From assembly GCF_031177825.1 (NCBI RefSeq), contig NZ_JAPSKE010000004.1:248001-312000 (forward strand): DNA of 64,000 nt. Direction: 5' to 3'. This DNA is from Paenibacillus sp. (GTDB lineage: Bacteria; Bacillota; Bacilli; Paenibacillales; YIM-B00363). The notes under the pieces are model-generated. The model had not been told where the DNA came from and did not search any database. It saw only the letters and a program-made list of their open reading frames with translations. A program made the position numbers and the translations under genes. Shown here in pieces: positions 1-10,774 of the stretch (the first letter of the stretch is position 1; each line of letters begins with the position of its first letter).

Positions 1-705
1 CAACGCCGGATCGCCTCCGCGCATCGCTAGTTCCTTGCCGAGAATGCGGCGCGCTTCCGCTACTCGTTCATCGGTCAGCTCCGTTAATAGCAGGGAAACA
101 TCGGATAACGCGCGGTACATCTTCTCCTTCCGGGCCGAACCCGATGGCAGCTGCTCGGCGGTTTCAATCAGCACCTCCGCGTCATAATACAACTGTCTAA
201 CTTGCTCCCGGCAAATCGCGATTACCGCTTCCTTCAACGTTCCGCTCCGGAACTGTCCGAATAGATCGTTGCAGCCGGCATCGGCCCATAGGTCGATCGT
301 TTCCTCCCCCGTCGACGACTCGCAAATATGTACGACGCGTTTCCCCGGAAGTCCGAGGGAGGTGTCAAACTCCGAATTAATATTCGTCAGCCCCTGTTTC
401 GGGTTGCCTTCATGATCCACGATGCACAATTCGCCGTTTACATCGATGAGCAACACGACTTTCGTGCCTGTCGCTTCCTTGGGCACTTGGCCTGTGAAAT
501 GAAACCACCCGCAGTCCCATAGGTTCCCCCATCGATCTCCAGCACGAAGTTCCGATCTTTGCCCTGAACGCCTCTCACCGTATGGAACCGGCTCGGGCGT
601 CACCCAGACGGTAACGTGTAACTCCGAAAGCGGAACATATATGGACTTCTCCAGACGCCTTAACATTGATTTCAACGATTCCGGTCTTACTTTTTCGTAG
701 GGCAT
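1..705 (-). CDS. GH38 alpha-mannosidase, N-terminal part (runs off the left edge)
   Basis: The reading frame opens at an ATG (703-705) and stays open for 235 codons to the window edge, so only the N-terminal third or less is visible. The product starts MPYEKVRPESLKSMLRRLEK and carries the W-G-x-L-W-D-C-G-W-F-H-F-T-G stretch followed by V-V-L-L-I-D-V-N-G-E and Q-G-L-T-N-I, which is the usual N-terminal beta-domain of bacterial class II (GH38) alpha-mannosidases. The catalytic domain lies outside the window. The protein has no signal peptide, so it would act in the cytosol on imported mannosides. A GGGGGAG ribosome binding site lies 11 bases upstream. A promoter and a possible regulator operator lie just upstream, and the neighbouring GntR/LacI gene (1163-2320) is the probable controller. 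Family assignment is from recognised sequence style, not from a search. Confidence 0.75.
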   Translation of the reverse strand, partial: MPYEKVRPESLKSMLRRLEKSIYVPLSELHVTVWVTPEPVPYGERRSGQRSELRAGDRWGNLWDCGWFHFTGQVPKEATGTKVVLLIDVNGELCIVDHEGNPKQGLTNINSEFDTSLGLPGKRVVHICESSTGEETIDLWADAGCNDLFGQFRSGTLKEAVIAICREQVRQLYYDAEVLIETAEQLPSGSARKEKMYRALSDVSLLLTELTDERVAEARRILGKELAMRGGDPAL

Positions 706-757
706 ATTGCGAACGACTCCCCCTTCCTCATGCAAGCGATTTCAATTCCTTGGTTAT

Positions 758-786
758 AATATATTCCTTTTAATAAATATATTCAA
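758..786 (-). promoter_or_regulatory. Predicted sigma-A promoter of the alpha-mannosidase gene
   Basis: On the minus strand a TTGAAT hexamer (781-786) and a TATATT hexamer (758-763) are separated by exactly 17 bases, about 55-80 bases upstream of the start codon. The -35 hexamer lies inside the palindromic motif at 779-789, which would allow direct repression. Confidence 0.5.
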
Positions 787-789
787 TAT
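779..789. promoter_or_regulatory. Candidate operator ATATTCAATAT, copy 1
   Basis: This is a 5-1-5 palindrome. The identical 11-mer occurs again at 966-976 and a one-mismatch copy (ATGTTCAATAT) at 2405-2415 upstream of the GntR/LacI gene. It overlaps the predicted -35 box of the mannosidase promoter. Binding by the neighbouring regulator is inferred. Confidence 0.4.
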
Positions 790-965
790 GTCGGTAGAAA
801 TTTTCTATAATTGCCTCATATAGGGAAAATGTACCCTTATGGTCGAAAAACAAGGTTCTAATGGGCATTTTTTTGGAGGGGTACATGGAGAAGATCTGCC
901 ATTGACTTATGGAGGAGTCTTGTTTCTTTATTTTGGACGTACTTATGTTTTGTTAATAATACATC

Positions 966-976
966 ATATTCAATAT
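966..976. promoter_or_regulatory. Candidate operator ATATTCAATAT, copy 2
   Basis: Exact second copy of the palindromic 11-mer at 779-789, 187 bases away. It could serve as an auxiliary operator for DNA looping, a common arrangement for LacI-type sensors. This is inference from sequence identity alone. Confidence 0.35.
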
Positions 977-1162
977 AAAGTTATTAATGATATGAAAGAT
1001 TTGAAGAGCTTGTGGTGGATTTCTATAGGATTTCGGGGACTTATTTGGAGGTTTGCATCAAGGAAGTTGTCGTTTACCTGGCAGAAGAGTCCAACTCGCC
1101 TTCGCCCCAACGTCTGGTTTGAATATAAAAGCTTGCCGGACTCATTCATTAGGGTGTTCAAA

Positions 1163-2320
1163 TCATGAAGCGGAGGAAACCCTTTTTCCCGTCGTCTCGC
1201 CAATGACCAATTCCGGCTCCACTAGCGTTTTAATGTATTTTCCATGTTCACCGTCAACACCGTTAATGACCTCATGCAGCGTATAGGCCGCACGGTAGCC
1301 CATGTCCCGTTCAAACTGTTTCACATGAGTGAAGGTGCTGTATCCCTCGATAATCGAAGTCGGATCGTCAAAACTGATAATGGAGATGTCCTGAGGCACC
1401 TTCAATCCGGCCTGACGCGCAATCTGGAGGATTTTCACTCCAAGACTTCCATTCAGTGTGATGTAAGCCGTTGCCATTCGATTATGGATGTAGCGGTACA
1501 GCGGATGCGTTTCAACCTGGTCTAGATTCCCTAATTCAAAACCGGTTACGATGTGGGCAGGGTTAATCAGCGATCCTTTTTCCTTTAGGGCATTCATATA
1601 ACCATCGATCCGCTCTTGAACGGTAACGGTTTGTATGGGCGAATCGGAGCATATGGCGATCTCGCGATGCCCCAGCTCCCACAGGTAATTTACAGCTAGA
1701 TCGACCCCGAACCTGCCGTCTGAAGCTATATAATGAGTTTCCACCCCCGGAAGGTAGCGGTCGATGAGCACGAACGGAAATCCAGCGAATTTCATGCTTA
1801 AAATTTCCTCGTTAAACAATTCCTCGTCAACCGGGAAAATCAATAATCCTTCCACTCCGATGTTCCTGCATGTTTTGATAGCTTCTTTCTCTTTATCGAT
1901 GTCGCCTTCGGAGAAATAGATCACGCATCGGTACCCGTTCTCGTTTAACGCTTGCTGAATACCTTGCACAAGTCGGATGGTAAAATAGTCGTAAATGCTG
2001 GGTAATATGAGGCCTATCAACCGTGTCCGCATTTCTCTTCTGGCTGTATCGGCACGCTTGACAGCGCTTTTAACAGTCGTCGGGATCTCATATTCAGGAT
2101 CGCTTACGAAAGTCCCTTTCCCGGGCACCCTATTGATAATTCTTTCGTTCACCAAACCGGATAGAGCATTAACGACAGTGATCTTGCTGACTCCAAACCG
2201 CTCCATCAATTCCTTCTCCGTAGGAATACGGTCTCCGACCTTCAATTGTTGCGACGTAATCAAATCGCGTATGTACTCTTGGACCATCTGATACAAAGGC
2301 GTTCTTTCCGTTGAATTCAT
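1163..2320 (-). CDS. GntR-HTH / LacI-type sugar-sensing repressor (AraR-like architecture)
   Basis: The product (about 385 residues) has a GntR-type winged helix at roughly residues 4-72 (P-L-Y-Q-M-V-Q-E-Y-I, then P-T-E-K-E-L and a G-K-G-T-F wing) followed by a LacI/periplasmic-binding-protein-like domain from about residue 98 (I-G-L-I-L-P, I-S-F-D-D near the end). This is the AraR layout: a sugar ligand releases the DNA-binding domain. An ATG at 2318-2320 was chosen because a GGTGA sequence lies 5 bases upstream; GTG at 2330-2332 is possible. It is followed by a 457-base gap and the alpha-mannosidase on the same strand, and it shares a palindromic motif with that gene's promoter, so the mannosidase and itself are the likely targets. 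The inducing sugar cannot be read from the sequence. Confidence 0.85.
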   Translation of the reverse strand: MNSTERTPLYQMVQEYIRDLITSQQLKVGDRIPTEKELMERFGVSKITVVNALSGLVNERIINRVPGKGTFVSDPEYEIPTTVKSAVKRADTARREMRTRLIGLILPSIYDYFTIRLVQGIQQALNENGYRCVIYFSEGDIDKEKEAIKTCRNIGVEGLLIFPVDEELFNEEILSMKFAGFPFVLIDRYLPGVETHYIASDGRFGVDLAVNYLWELGHREIAICSDSPIQTVTVQERIDGYMNALKEKGSLINPAHIVTGFELGNLDQVETHPLYRYIHNRMATAYITLNGSLGVKILQIARQAGLKVPQDISIISFDDPTSIIEGYSTFTHVKQFERDMGYRAAYTLHEVINGVDGEHGKYIKTLVEPELVIGETTGKRVSSAS

Positions 2321-2404
2321 CCGAGTCACCACATTTCATGCAGTTTGATTTGTAGTATTATAACATGCAATTTTATAATAATCAGATTTATCAAAAAAAT
2401 AAAT

Positions 2405-2415
2405 ATGTTCAATAT
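2405..2415. promoter_or_regulatory. Candidate auto-operator of the GntR/LacI gene
   Basis: ATGTTCAATAT differs in one base from the two mannosidase-side palindromes. It lies about 85 bases upstream of the regulator start, upstream of a TATAAT at about 2357-2362 (minus strand), which fits autoregulation. Confidence 0.35.
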
Positions 2416-2423
2416 AACGTAAA

Positions 2424-2466
2424 AAAGCAAAGAGCAGTATTGAACAACAATACTGCTCTTTGCTTT
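2424..2466 (-). terminator. Rho-independent terminator of katG
   Basis: A perfect 19-base-pair stem (2424-2442 with 2448-2466) with a 5-base loop is followed on the minus strand by a run of six T. It begins 6 bases after the katG stop codon. Confidence 0.9.
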
Positions 2467-2471
2467 ACACC

Positions 2472-4667
<2,196 letters not shown>

Positions 4668-4697
4668 TCACAAATTAAATTAAATAGTAGATAATAA

Positions 4698-4715
4698 TAA
4701 CTCTAATCTAAGTTA
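4698..4715. promoter_or_regulatory. Possible Fur-family (PerR-like) operator at katG
   Basis: The 18-base element has 5-base inverted arms (TAACT/AGTTA) and overlaps the end of the -10 box. It matches the known PerR box TTATAATNATTATAA only partly, so the assignment rests mostly on position and on katG being a classical PerR target in Bacilli. Confidence 0.25.
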
Positions 4716-4740
4716 TAAAGCTATGTAGAACAAAAATCAA
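4712..4740 (-). promoter_or_regulatory. Predicted katG promoter
   Basis: TTGATT (4735-4740) and TATAAC (4712-4717) on the minus strand are 17 bases apart, about 60 bases upstream of the katG start codon. Confidence 0.5.
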
Positions 4741-4863
4741 CTATATCTCTTTTTTTTAAATTTTTTTCACTGTTCCTAACGATCCGCAGACCCCCGTCAT
4801 GTCCCGTTTTTCTCCTATACCTAACGTATGAATGGGCAGTGCAGATTATTTCCGAAAATGAAG

Positions 4864-4894
4864 CGAGGCCGCCGTCATCGTGCCGGCAGCCTCG
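4864..4894 (-). terminator. Rho-independent terminator of the stalk-domain gene
   Basis: An 11-base-pair GC-rich stem with one mismatch (4864-4874 with 4884-4894) and a 9-base loop begins 8 bases after the stop codon. The T tract is weak (CTTCATTTT on the minus strand). Confidence 0.6.
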
Positions 4895-4901
4895 TCGTTT
4901 T

Positions 4902-7900
4902 TCAATTTTCTCGTAACGTCACGCTTGCCGCGGAGGCAGCCAACTTATTCACGGTCGCGGCCGCTCCGTCGGCGATGGACAATACGTACACCTTATACGG
5001 CGTATTGTAGGCCAGCGGCGCCCCGTTTACGTCTACGGTCGCGCCGGTCAATACGGCCGATCTCGCGGTACGGTCCACCCTCGTGTAATTGCCGGCCGAA
5101 TAGTAACCGTTCGCCGTGCTCTCGGTCAAGCCGCCGTCCGAATCTCGTACGAGCAGAATGGCGTAATGGGCGATCCCGGCTTCATTCGAATTGGTAAAGC
5201 TTACGATTACATTCATCGGGCCGACGCCTTGTTCCGCCGCGACGTTCTGCACTTCAGGCGCAGGGATCGTCCGTTGACCGATGGAGACGATATCGTCCGA
5301 CGGACTGGATAGCGCAGGGGACGCATTGCCGTTCGCCGTCGCCAGCACGAATACCCTGTATCGGTCTCCGCTTCGAATCGTTTGGCCTTCGGAATCCTTC
5401 AGCGTCGCGGTCAATCGTTGGCTAATATCTCTCCCCAGCTTTTGGATCCATACGTAATTCCCGTTCGTCACGGCCCGGTTTGCGTCCGCCAACGTGTACG
5501 TATCGGCTGCTCCTGCCGGCACCACGATCGCTCGGTAATCGTTCACGGCGTATTCCGTTTCCGACATATTGAAGCTTACTTCGATGTCGCTCGGGTCTCC
5601 GTTCGTTCCTTTTACGACGGCCTTTACGTTTTTTACCGCGGCAACGGCCCTTTGGTTAGAAAGCGTAATTTCGGGCGAAGCGGCGGACAGCGCATTGGTT
5701 CCGTTGTAACTGCCGCCTCCGACCGACAGGACGAAGACACGGTAGCTCACCCCGTTCTGGATATACGCCCCGTTCACGTCGCGCGCTTGGGAAGACAGCA
5801 CCTGACTGAGATCCCCGCCGGTTTTGTACACGGTAGTGTAATATTCAGGGTGAGCGATCGCATTCGCCGTCGAAAGCGTAAAGCTGCCGGCATTCCCCGA
5901 CCTTACGACGAAAATGCGATAATACTGCACGCGGCCCTCGTCCGCGGCTTTGGCGAACGTCACTTTCAGGTCCTGACCGGTGCCGGTATCGTTCACATCG
6001 TTCACCGTCACATTCGTCGCCGGGGACACGCTGTTGTTCGTCAGGGTGATCGCTGCGGAAGCCGAGGACAACGCATTGGTCCCCCAATAGATGCCATCCC
6101 CGACCGACATGACGAACACGCGGTATTTCACGCCGTTCTGGATCAAAGCGCCGTTCACGTCCCGAGCGCCGGTCGGCAGCTGCAAGCTGAGATCTCCTCC
6201 GGTCTTATACGCGATCGTATAGAATGCCGGGTCCGTAATCGCGTTGGCCGTTGCTAAGTGGAAGCTATTGGCATTGGCGTCCTTCACTACGAAAATACGG
6301 TAGTGATTAATATTGTTTTCTCCGGCCGCTTTCCGGAACGAGACGCGCAAATCCTGACCGTTATTGGCGTCGCCTGCGTCGCCGACGCTGATCGAAGTCA
6401 CAGCCTCGACCGTATTCGCGTTCGACAGCGTAATGCTGGATGACGGCGCGGACAACGCATTCGAATATAACGAGCTGTTCGCGACGCCCATGACGAATAC
6501 CCGGTACGATACTCCGTTCGTCACGGCATTCCCCTTGACGTCTCTCATGCCGGAAGGCAGCGTCAGGCTCATATCGCTCCCGGTTTTGGAAACTTCGTGA
6601 TATCTTCCGGAGGACACCTTCGCCGCCTCCGCCAGCGTAAAGTTGCCCGCATCCGCCGAACGCACGACGAACACCCGATAGCCGCGAACCCGGGATTCGT
6701 CAGGCGCCTTCCTAAAGCTGACCCTTAAATCCCGCCCGTCGCCGTTATTCCCGACGTCGGCCACGCTCGTAATCGCCGGAACCGAAACGACGGCCGCGAG
6801 CGTCACGGCATTGGAAGGCGCCGACAGTCGGTTCAGAGAAGCCACGGCGTTATGGCTTACAGACAGAACGAAGGCGGTATAGGTTTCTCCGTTTGTTATC
6901 AATTCCCCGGAAACGTCTCTTGCGGCGGAACCGAACATGGCGCTCAGTGTGCTGCTATTGCCCTTCGAAACCGCGATGTAATAATCGCTGGTCACCGCGT
7001 TCGCCGCCGCGAGGTTGAACTTCGAAGCGTCTTTGCTCTTGACGAGCATCACGCGGTAACCGGAAATATTCGCGTCGACCTGGGCCTTCGCGAAGCTGAC
7101 CAACACATCCCGTCCGTCCCCATAGTCGCTGACGTCGCTCATCGTCACCTGCGTAACGGCACCCGCCGCCGGACTTCCTGTAATGACGATAGGCGAGGAA
7201 GAATGGGATAGCGCATAGGACTCGCTGCCAACCGTCATGACGAACACGCGGTAGGCCTGGTTCGCCCGGATCAACTCGCCGTCCACATCTTTCGTCTGGG
7301 ACGAAAGAGCGGTGTTTCGATTCGCATTGTTGACCGACACGGTCGTATAGTTGGAGGATCTCACCTTCTTCGCCTTCGTCAAATCGAAGGACGACGCTTG
7401 CTCCGCCTTCACGACGAAAATTCGATAATGTCGGACATCGGTCTGATCCGACGGCGGCGTAAATTTGACGTTCATGTCGCGCCCGTCGGTGTATAAGTTC
7501 TCTAACGCGACGCTGACGTTAAAGACGGCCTCTACCTCCTCTGGGGAGGTGGTGATGATTACGATTTGCGCTTTCGGGTCCCACGTCACCTCTTCGCCGA
7601 GCGCTTCGCTGACGAATCGCACCGGCACAACCGTGCGGCCGTTAACGATTTGGGCCGGTGTATCCAGCTGCGTCGTCTGTTGATCGATGGTCGCCGTTCG
7701 GTCGCCGATCTTCAACGCGACAGTCGTCCCGCGCTTGAACGCGGTCACCGTCTGCGTCTTCTGATCCCACATGACGCTTGCGTTCAAGGCTTCGTAGATG
7801 CCTCGTAACGGCACTAGGGTACGTCCATTGACGATTACGGGGTTCTGATCCGTCTGAAGCAATGTCCCGTCAATATAAATCCGAATGACGGAAGCGGCTT

Positions 7901-7970
7901 GCGTCTGGTGCGGAAGGAACACAGCGAACATCGTCATGATGGCGACCAACGCGGATATCGCTTTTCTCAA
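4902..7970 (-). CDS. Secreted stalk-domain protein with seven FN3-like repeats
   Basis: The product (about 1022 residues) begins with a signal peptide (M-R-K-A-I-S-A-L-V-A, cleavage near T-Q-A/A). A copper-amine-oxidase N-terminal 'stalk' domain follows, seen as two units with the motif V-N-G-R-T-[LV]-V-P-[LV]-R (about residues 27-145). Seven tandem repeats of about 125 residues then run to the C-terminus, each with D-G-x-D-[LMV]-x-V-[ST]-F, Y-R-[IV]-F-V-V and Y-R-V-F-V motifs. There is no catalytic signature, sortase motif or S-layer domain, so a structural or binding role at the cell surface is the best guess. The TTG at 7968-7970 is preferred as start: AAGGAG lies 9 bases before it, but directly abuts the upstream ATG at 7977-7979, too close for that ATG to be used. 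It is a single gene with its own terminator. Confidence 0.85.
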   Translation of the reverse strand: MRKAISALVAIMTMFAVFLPHQTQAASVIRIYIDGTLLQTDQNPVIVNGRTLVPLRGIYEALNASVMWDQKTQTVTAFKRGTTVALKIGDRTATIDQQTTQLDTPAQIVNGRTVVPVRFVSEALGEEVTWDPKAQIVIITTSPEEVEAVFNVSVALENLYTDGRDMNVKFTPPSDQTDVRHYRIFVVKAEQASSFDLTKAKKVRSSNYTTVSVNNANRNTALSSQTKDVDGELIRANQAYRVFVMTVGSESYALSHSSSPIVITGSPAAGAVTQVTMSDVSDYGDGRDVLVSFAKAQVDANISGYRVMLVKSKDASKFNLAAANAVTSDYYIAVSKGNSSTLSAMFGSAARDVSGELITNGETYTAFVLSVSHNAVASLNRLSAPSNAVTLAAVVSVPAITSVADVGNNGDGRDLRVSFRKAPDESRVRGYRVFVVRSADAGNFTLAEAAKVSSGRYHEVSKTGSDMSLTLPSGMRDVKGNAVTNGVSYRVFVMGVANSSLYSNALSAPSSSITLSNANTVEAVTSISVGDAGDANNGQDLRVSFRKAAGENNINHYRIFVVKDANANSFHLATANAITDPAFYTIAYKTGGDLSLQLPTGARDVNGALIQNGVKYRVFVMSVGDGIYWGTNALSSASAAITLTNNSVSPATNVTVNDVNDTGTGQDLKVTFAKAADEGRVQYYRIFVVRSGNAGSFTLSTANAIAHPEYYTTVYKTGGDLSQVLSSQARDVNGAYIQNGVSYRVFVLSVGGGSYNGTNALSAASPEITLSNQRAVAAVKNVKAVVKGTNGDPSDIEVSFNMSETEYAVNDYRAIVVPAGAADTYTLADANRAVTNGNYVWIQKLGRDISQRLTATLKDSEGQTIRSGDRYRVFVLATANGNASPALSSPSDDIVSIGQRTIPAPEVQNVAAEQGVGPMNVIVSFTNSNEAGIAHYAILLVRDSDGGLTESTANGYYSAGNYTRVDRTARSAVLTGATVDVNGAPLAYNTPYKVYVLSIADGAAATVNKLAASAASVTLREN

Positions 7971-8084
7971 ATGACTCATCTCCTTGGCGTATGCATCCCC
8001 AAACTTTGCTAATTAGACGGTGCCAGGAGGTGAAATGTTTCCTCTACAATCGAGAATTGGGCTCCATATTCGAAAAAAGAAAAA

Positions 8085-8111
8085 GCACCCCGTCAGAATA
8101 TAACGGGATGC
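8085..8111 (-). terminator. Terminator of operon A
   Basis: A 9-base-pair stem (8085-8093 with 8103-8111, one G-T pair) with a 9-base loop is followed on the minus strand by TTTTTCTTTTTT. It lies about 30 bases after the last gene of the long operon. Confidence 0.85.
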
Positions 8112-8140
8112 CTTTCGGAACGGCGAAACGTTCCGCCGTG

Positions 8141-9880
8141 TCATTTTCCAAGCAGGAGGTCTTCCCTTCGCTCTTTCGGCAGCAAAAAGTCAAAGTCGCA
8201 TCCCAAATTCGCCTGAAGGACGCGTTCCTGGAACAGGTACCCGTATCCCCGATCATAGTGGGGACGCGGGGGCTGCCAAGCCCGACGACGCTCCGCCAGT
8301 TCCTCCGCCGGCACGAGCAGCGCGAGGCGCCTCTCGGCGACGTCGAGCTCGATCTCGTCACCGTCCTGCACGAGCGCGAGCGGCCCGCCGATCGCCGCTT
8401 CCGGCGCGACATGCACGACGAGCGCGCCGTACGAGGTGCCGCTGATGCGCGCGTCGGAGAGGCGCACCATGTCGCGCACGCCGCGCTTCAACAGCTTCGA
8501 CGGAATCGGAATTTGCCCGATTTCCGGCATCGCCGGCGCCCCCTTCGGACCCGCGTTCTTCAGCACGAGCACGCTGTTCTCGTCGACGTCGAGCGCCGGG
8601 TCGTCGATGCGCGCCGCCAAGTCCGCGGGGCTATTGAAGACGACCGCGCGGCCGCGATGCCGCTTCAGCCCCGGGGAGACGGCCGACTGCTTGATCAAGG
8701 CGCCGTCCGGCGCCAGATTGCCCTGCAGCACGGCGATGCCGCCCTGCGGATCGAGCGGCGCCTCGAGGCTGCGGATGACGTCGCGGTTCAGCGTACGCGC
8801 GGAAGCGATATTTTCCCGAATCGTTCGCCCCGTCACCGTCAAGCAATCCCCGTTCAGCAGCGGCTCCAGCTCCTTCATCAGCGCCGGCACGCCGCCCGCC
8901 TCGAAATACTCCTCCATCTGGTATTGCCCCGACGGTCGAAGATTGAGCAGCAGCGGCGTCTCCGCGCTCAGCTCGTCGAATCGCCGCAGCGGCAGCTTGA
9001 GGCCGAGGCGGCCGGCGATAGCGACGAGATGAATGATCGCGTTCGTCGAGCCGCCGCTCGCCATCGTGACGCGAATCGCGTTGTCGATCGCGTCCGCCGT
9101 CATGATCTCGCGCGGGCGAAGATCGCGCCGGACGAGCTCCACGATTCTCTTCCCCGTCCGCTCCGCCAGATGCTTCCGCCGGCTGTCCGGCGCCGGAATC
9201 GCGGCGCAGCCGGGCAGCGCCATGCCGATCGCCTCGGCGATCGACGCCATCGTGCTCGCCGTCCCCATGACCATGCAATGCCCGTCGCTGCGGCAGATCG
9301 CATCCTCGGCGACGGCAAGCTCTTCGTCGGTCAGATTGCCCGCCTTATGCTCCAGCGTGAAGCCGTAACAATCCGTGCACGCGCCGAGGCTGCGCCCGTT
9401 CAGCCGCCCGTTCAGCATCGGTCCTCCCGTCAGGACGATCGAGGGAAGGTTTGCGCTCGCGGCCGCCATCAGCTGCGCCGGCACCGTCTTGTCGCACCCG
9501 CCGAGCAGCACGACGCCGTCGATCGGATGCGCCTTCATCATCTCCTCGGTATCCATCGCCATCAGATTGCGCAGCAGCATCGTCGTCGGCTTCACGTACG
9601 GCTCGCCGATCGAGATCGTCGGAAATTCCATCGGCACGCCGCCGGCCTGCCAGACGCCGCGTTTCACGTATTCGACGAGCTCGTTGAAGTGCGAATGACA
9701 TTTGTTCAGCTCGCTGAACGTATTGCAGATGCCGATGACCGGCTTCTTCAAATCCTCGTCCGTGTACCCCATCGACTTCGTGAACGATCGATGAATGAAG
9801 CCCCATAATTCCTTTTCTTGAAAATACTTCTCGCTCCTCAGCCCGCCGCCGGGGCCAGACTTCTGATGCTCCTCGGACAC
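8141..9880 (-). CDS. IlvD/Edd-family sugar-acid dehydratase
   Basis: The 579-residue product belongs to the [2Fe-2S] dehydratases that remove water from aldonic acids to give 2-keto-3-deoxy acids. Three cluster-binding cysteines are visible: C52 in G-I-C-N-T, C129 in G-G-C-D-K-T and C202 in D-G-H-C. The length and the 73-residue spacing of the last two equal those of Rhizobium L-arabinonate dehydratase, as does the order of P-I-D-G, G-G-S-T-N-A and S-D-A-R-I-S-G-T, so a sugar-acid substrate is more likely than dihydroxyacid (IlvD). A GTG start was chosen because AGGGGAG lies 6 bases upstream; an ATG at 9905-9907 overlapping the previous stop is possible. As the last gene of operon A it follows a putative lactonase and dehydrogenase, fitting the third step of non-phosphorylative sugar oxidation. 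The exact sugar is unknown. Confidence 0.85.
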   Translation of the reverse strand: MSEEHQKSGPGGGLRSEKYFQEKELWGFIHRSFTKSMGYTDEDLKKPVIGICNTFSELNKCHSHFNELVEYVKRGVWQAGGVPMEFPTISIGEPYVKPTTMLLRNLMAMDTEEMMKAHPIDGVVLLGGCDKTVPAQLMAAASANLPSIVLTGGPMLNGRLNGRSLGACTDCYGFTLEHKAGNLTDEELAVAEDAICRSDGHCMVMGTASTMASIAEAIGMALPGCAAIPAPDSRRKHLAERTGKRIVELVRRDLRPREIMTADAIDNAIRVTMASGGSTNAIIHLVAIAGRLGLKLPLRRFDELSAETPLLLNLRPSGQYQMEEYFEAGGVPALMKELEPLLNGDCLTVTGRTIRENIASARTLNRDVIRSLEAPLDPQGGIAVLQGNLAPDGALIKQSAVSPGLKRHRGRAVVFNSPADLAARIDDPALDVDENSVLVLKNAGPKGAPAMPEIGQIPIPSKLLKRGVRDMVRLSDARISGTSYGALVVHVAPEAAIGGPLALVQDGDEIELDVAERRLALLVPAEELAERRRAWQPPRPHYDRGYGYLFQERVLQANLGCDFDFLLPKERREDLLLGK

Positions 9881-9903
9881 GACCGTCTCCCCTCTCGTGC
9901 GGT

Positions 9904-10743
9904 TCATGCCAGGCCGAGCAGGCCCGGCGTATCTCGATGCAAAATCGCTTCCAGCGCGCGCTCCGGCACGCGGGGCAGCCGGGTGCCTTCCGCGAGGTCG
10001 TTGACGCGCCGCAGCGCGTCGACCGTCTGCTGCGTCGTGAAGAACGGGTAATCGGAGCCGAACAAGATTTTGTCGGTCACTCCGTACTCCATCGCGGACA
10101 CCAAGGCGTTGTAATACTGCCACGGGCGGCTGGCCAGCGCCGAGAGATCCATATACAAATTCGGGTGTTTGCGAACCAGCGAGATGCATTCGTCCACCCA
10201 CGGGTGGCCCATATGCGCCACGATCATCTTCAGCCTCGGGAACGCCCGGGCGATCGGGTCGAGCATCGCCGGACGGGACGCGTCCAAGTACCCTTCCGGC
10301 ACGAACGACGTGCCCTGATGCCAGAGAATCGGCACGTTCAGCTCCTCCGCCTTGGCGTACAGCGGGTAGTGCTCCGGCCGGTCCGGATAGAAGTTCTGAT
10401 AAATCGGCCCGAGCTTGAGGCCCTTCAAGCCCAGCTCGCGAACGGCCGTCTCGAAATCCGGGACCGCGTTCGGGTCGTTCGGATCGACGCTCGCGAAGCC
10501 GAACAACCGGCTCGGCGCCTCGGCGCAATACGCGGCTACGTATTCGTTCGGCACGACGAGCCCCGTCGCGCCGGCCGCCATCGCGAGCACGATCGCGCCG
10601 TCGAACCCTTCGAGATTCGCCCGATGCTGGTCCGGCGTCGCTTCGATATGCATGTCCGGCCCCCACGCCCGCTTGATCGCGGCGTCCGTCGGCCCGCTCA
10701 CCATACCCGGACCGAACAGATGCGTATGACAATCGAAAATCAT
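9904..10743 (-). CDS. Amidohydrolase_2-family hydrolase, possible sugar lactonase
   Basis: The 279-residue protein is a metal-dependent TIM-barrel hydrolase: D-x-H-T-H at residues 4-8, a later histidine in I-L-W-H-Q-G-T, I-V-A-H-M-G-H, and a metal/catalytic aspartate in F-G-S-D-Y-P. Members of this family include fuconolactone/rhamnonolactone-type lactonases and decarboxylases. Sitting between a putative sugar dehydrogenase and a sugar-acid dehydratase, it is best read as the lactone-opening enzyme. That role is inferred from context. AGGAGGGG precedes the start by a few bases, and the gene is packed tightly between its neighbours (23 and 31 bases). Confidence 0.75.
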   Translation of the reverse strand: MIFDCHTHLFGPGMVSGPTDAAIKRAWGPDMHIEATPDQHRANLEGFDGAIVLAMAAGATGLVVPNEYVAAYCAEAPSRLFGFASVDPNDPNAVPDFETAVRELGLKGLKLGPIYQNFYPDRPEHYPLYAKAEELNVPILWHQGTSFVPEGYLDASRPAMLDPIARAFPRLKMIVAHMGHPWVDECISLVRKHPNLYMDLSALASRPWQYYNALVSAMEYGVTDKILFGSDYPFFTTQQTVDALRRVNDLAEGTRLPRVPERALEAILHRDTPGLLGLA

Positions 10744-10774
10744 CGGACCCCTCCTACGCGTGTTTTCCTTACGC

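Larger units (their letters stand above)
706..1162. other. AT-rich intergenic stretch without a gene
   Basis: This 457-base stretch is visibly poorer in G and C than its surroundings. It holds the mannosidase promoter and two copies of ATATTCAATAT. An open frame of 109 codons at 839-1168 on the plus strand has no ribosome binding site and no recognisable protein character, so it is not called. Confidence 0.5.

Noticed and set aside
839-1168. Possible 109-residue gene on the plus strand before the first regulator
   Set aside because: No ribosome site, composition like random AT-rich DNA, and the end runs into the regulator gene on the opposite strand.
5000-7500. Tandem DNA repeat or CRISPR-like array suspected in the stalk-domain gene
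   Set aside because: The periodicity of about 375 bases is a protein repeat with diverged DNA, without short direct repeats or spacers.
7980-8084. Riboswitch suspected in the leader of the stalk-domain gene
   Set aside because: The leader is short and shows no recognisable conserved riboswitch core.
7991-9808. 605-codon open frame on the plus strand opposite the dehydratase
   Set aside because: The translation is mostly arginine, alanine and histidine without any domain pattern, while the minus strand encodes a clear IlvD/Edd protein with all cluster cysteines.
9881-10732. N-terminal extension of the dehydratase frame through the amidohydrolase gene
   Set aside because: The extension is a shifted reading of the amidohydrolase gene; a GTG with a well-placed ribosome site gives the normal family length.
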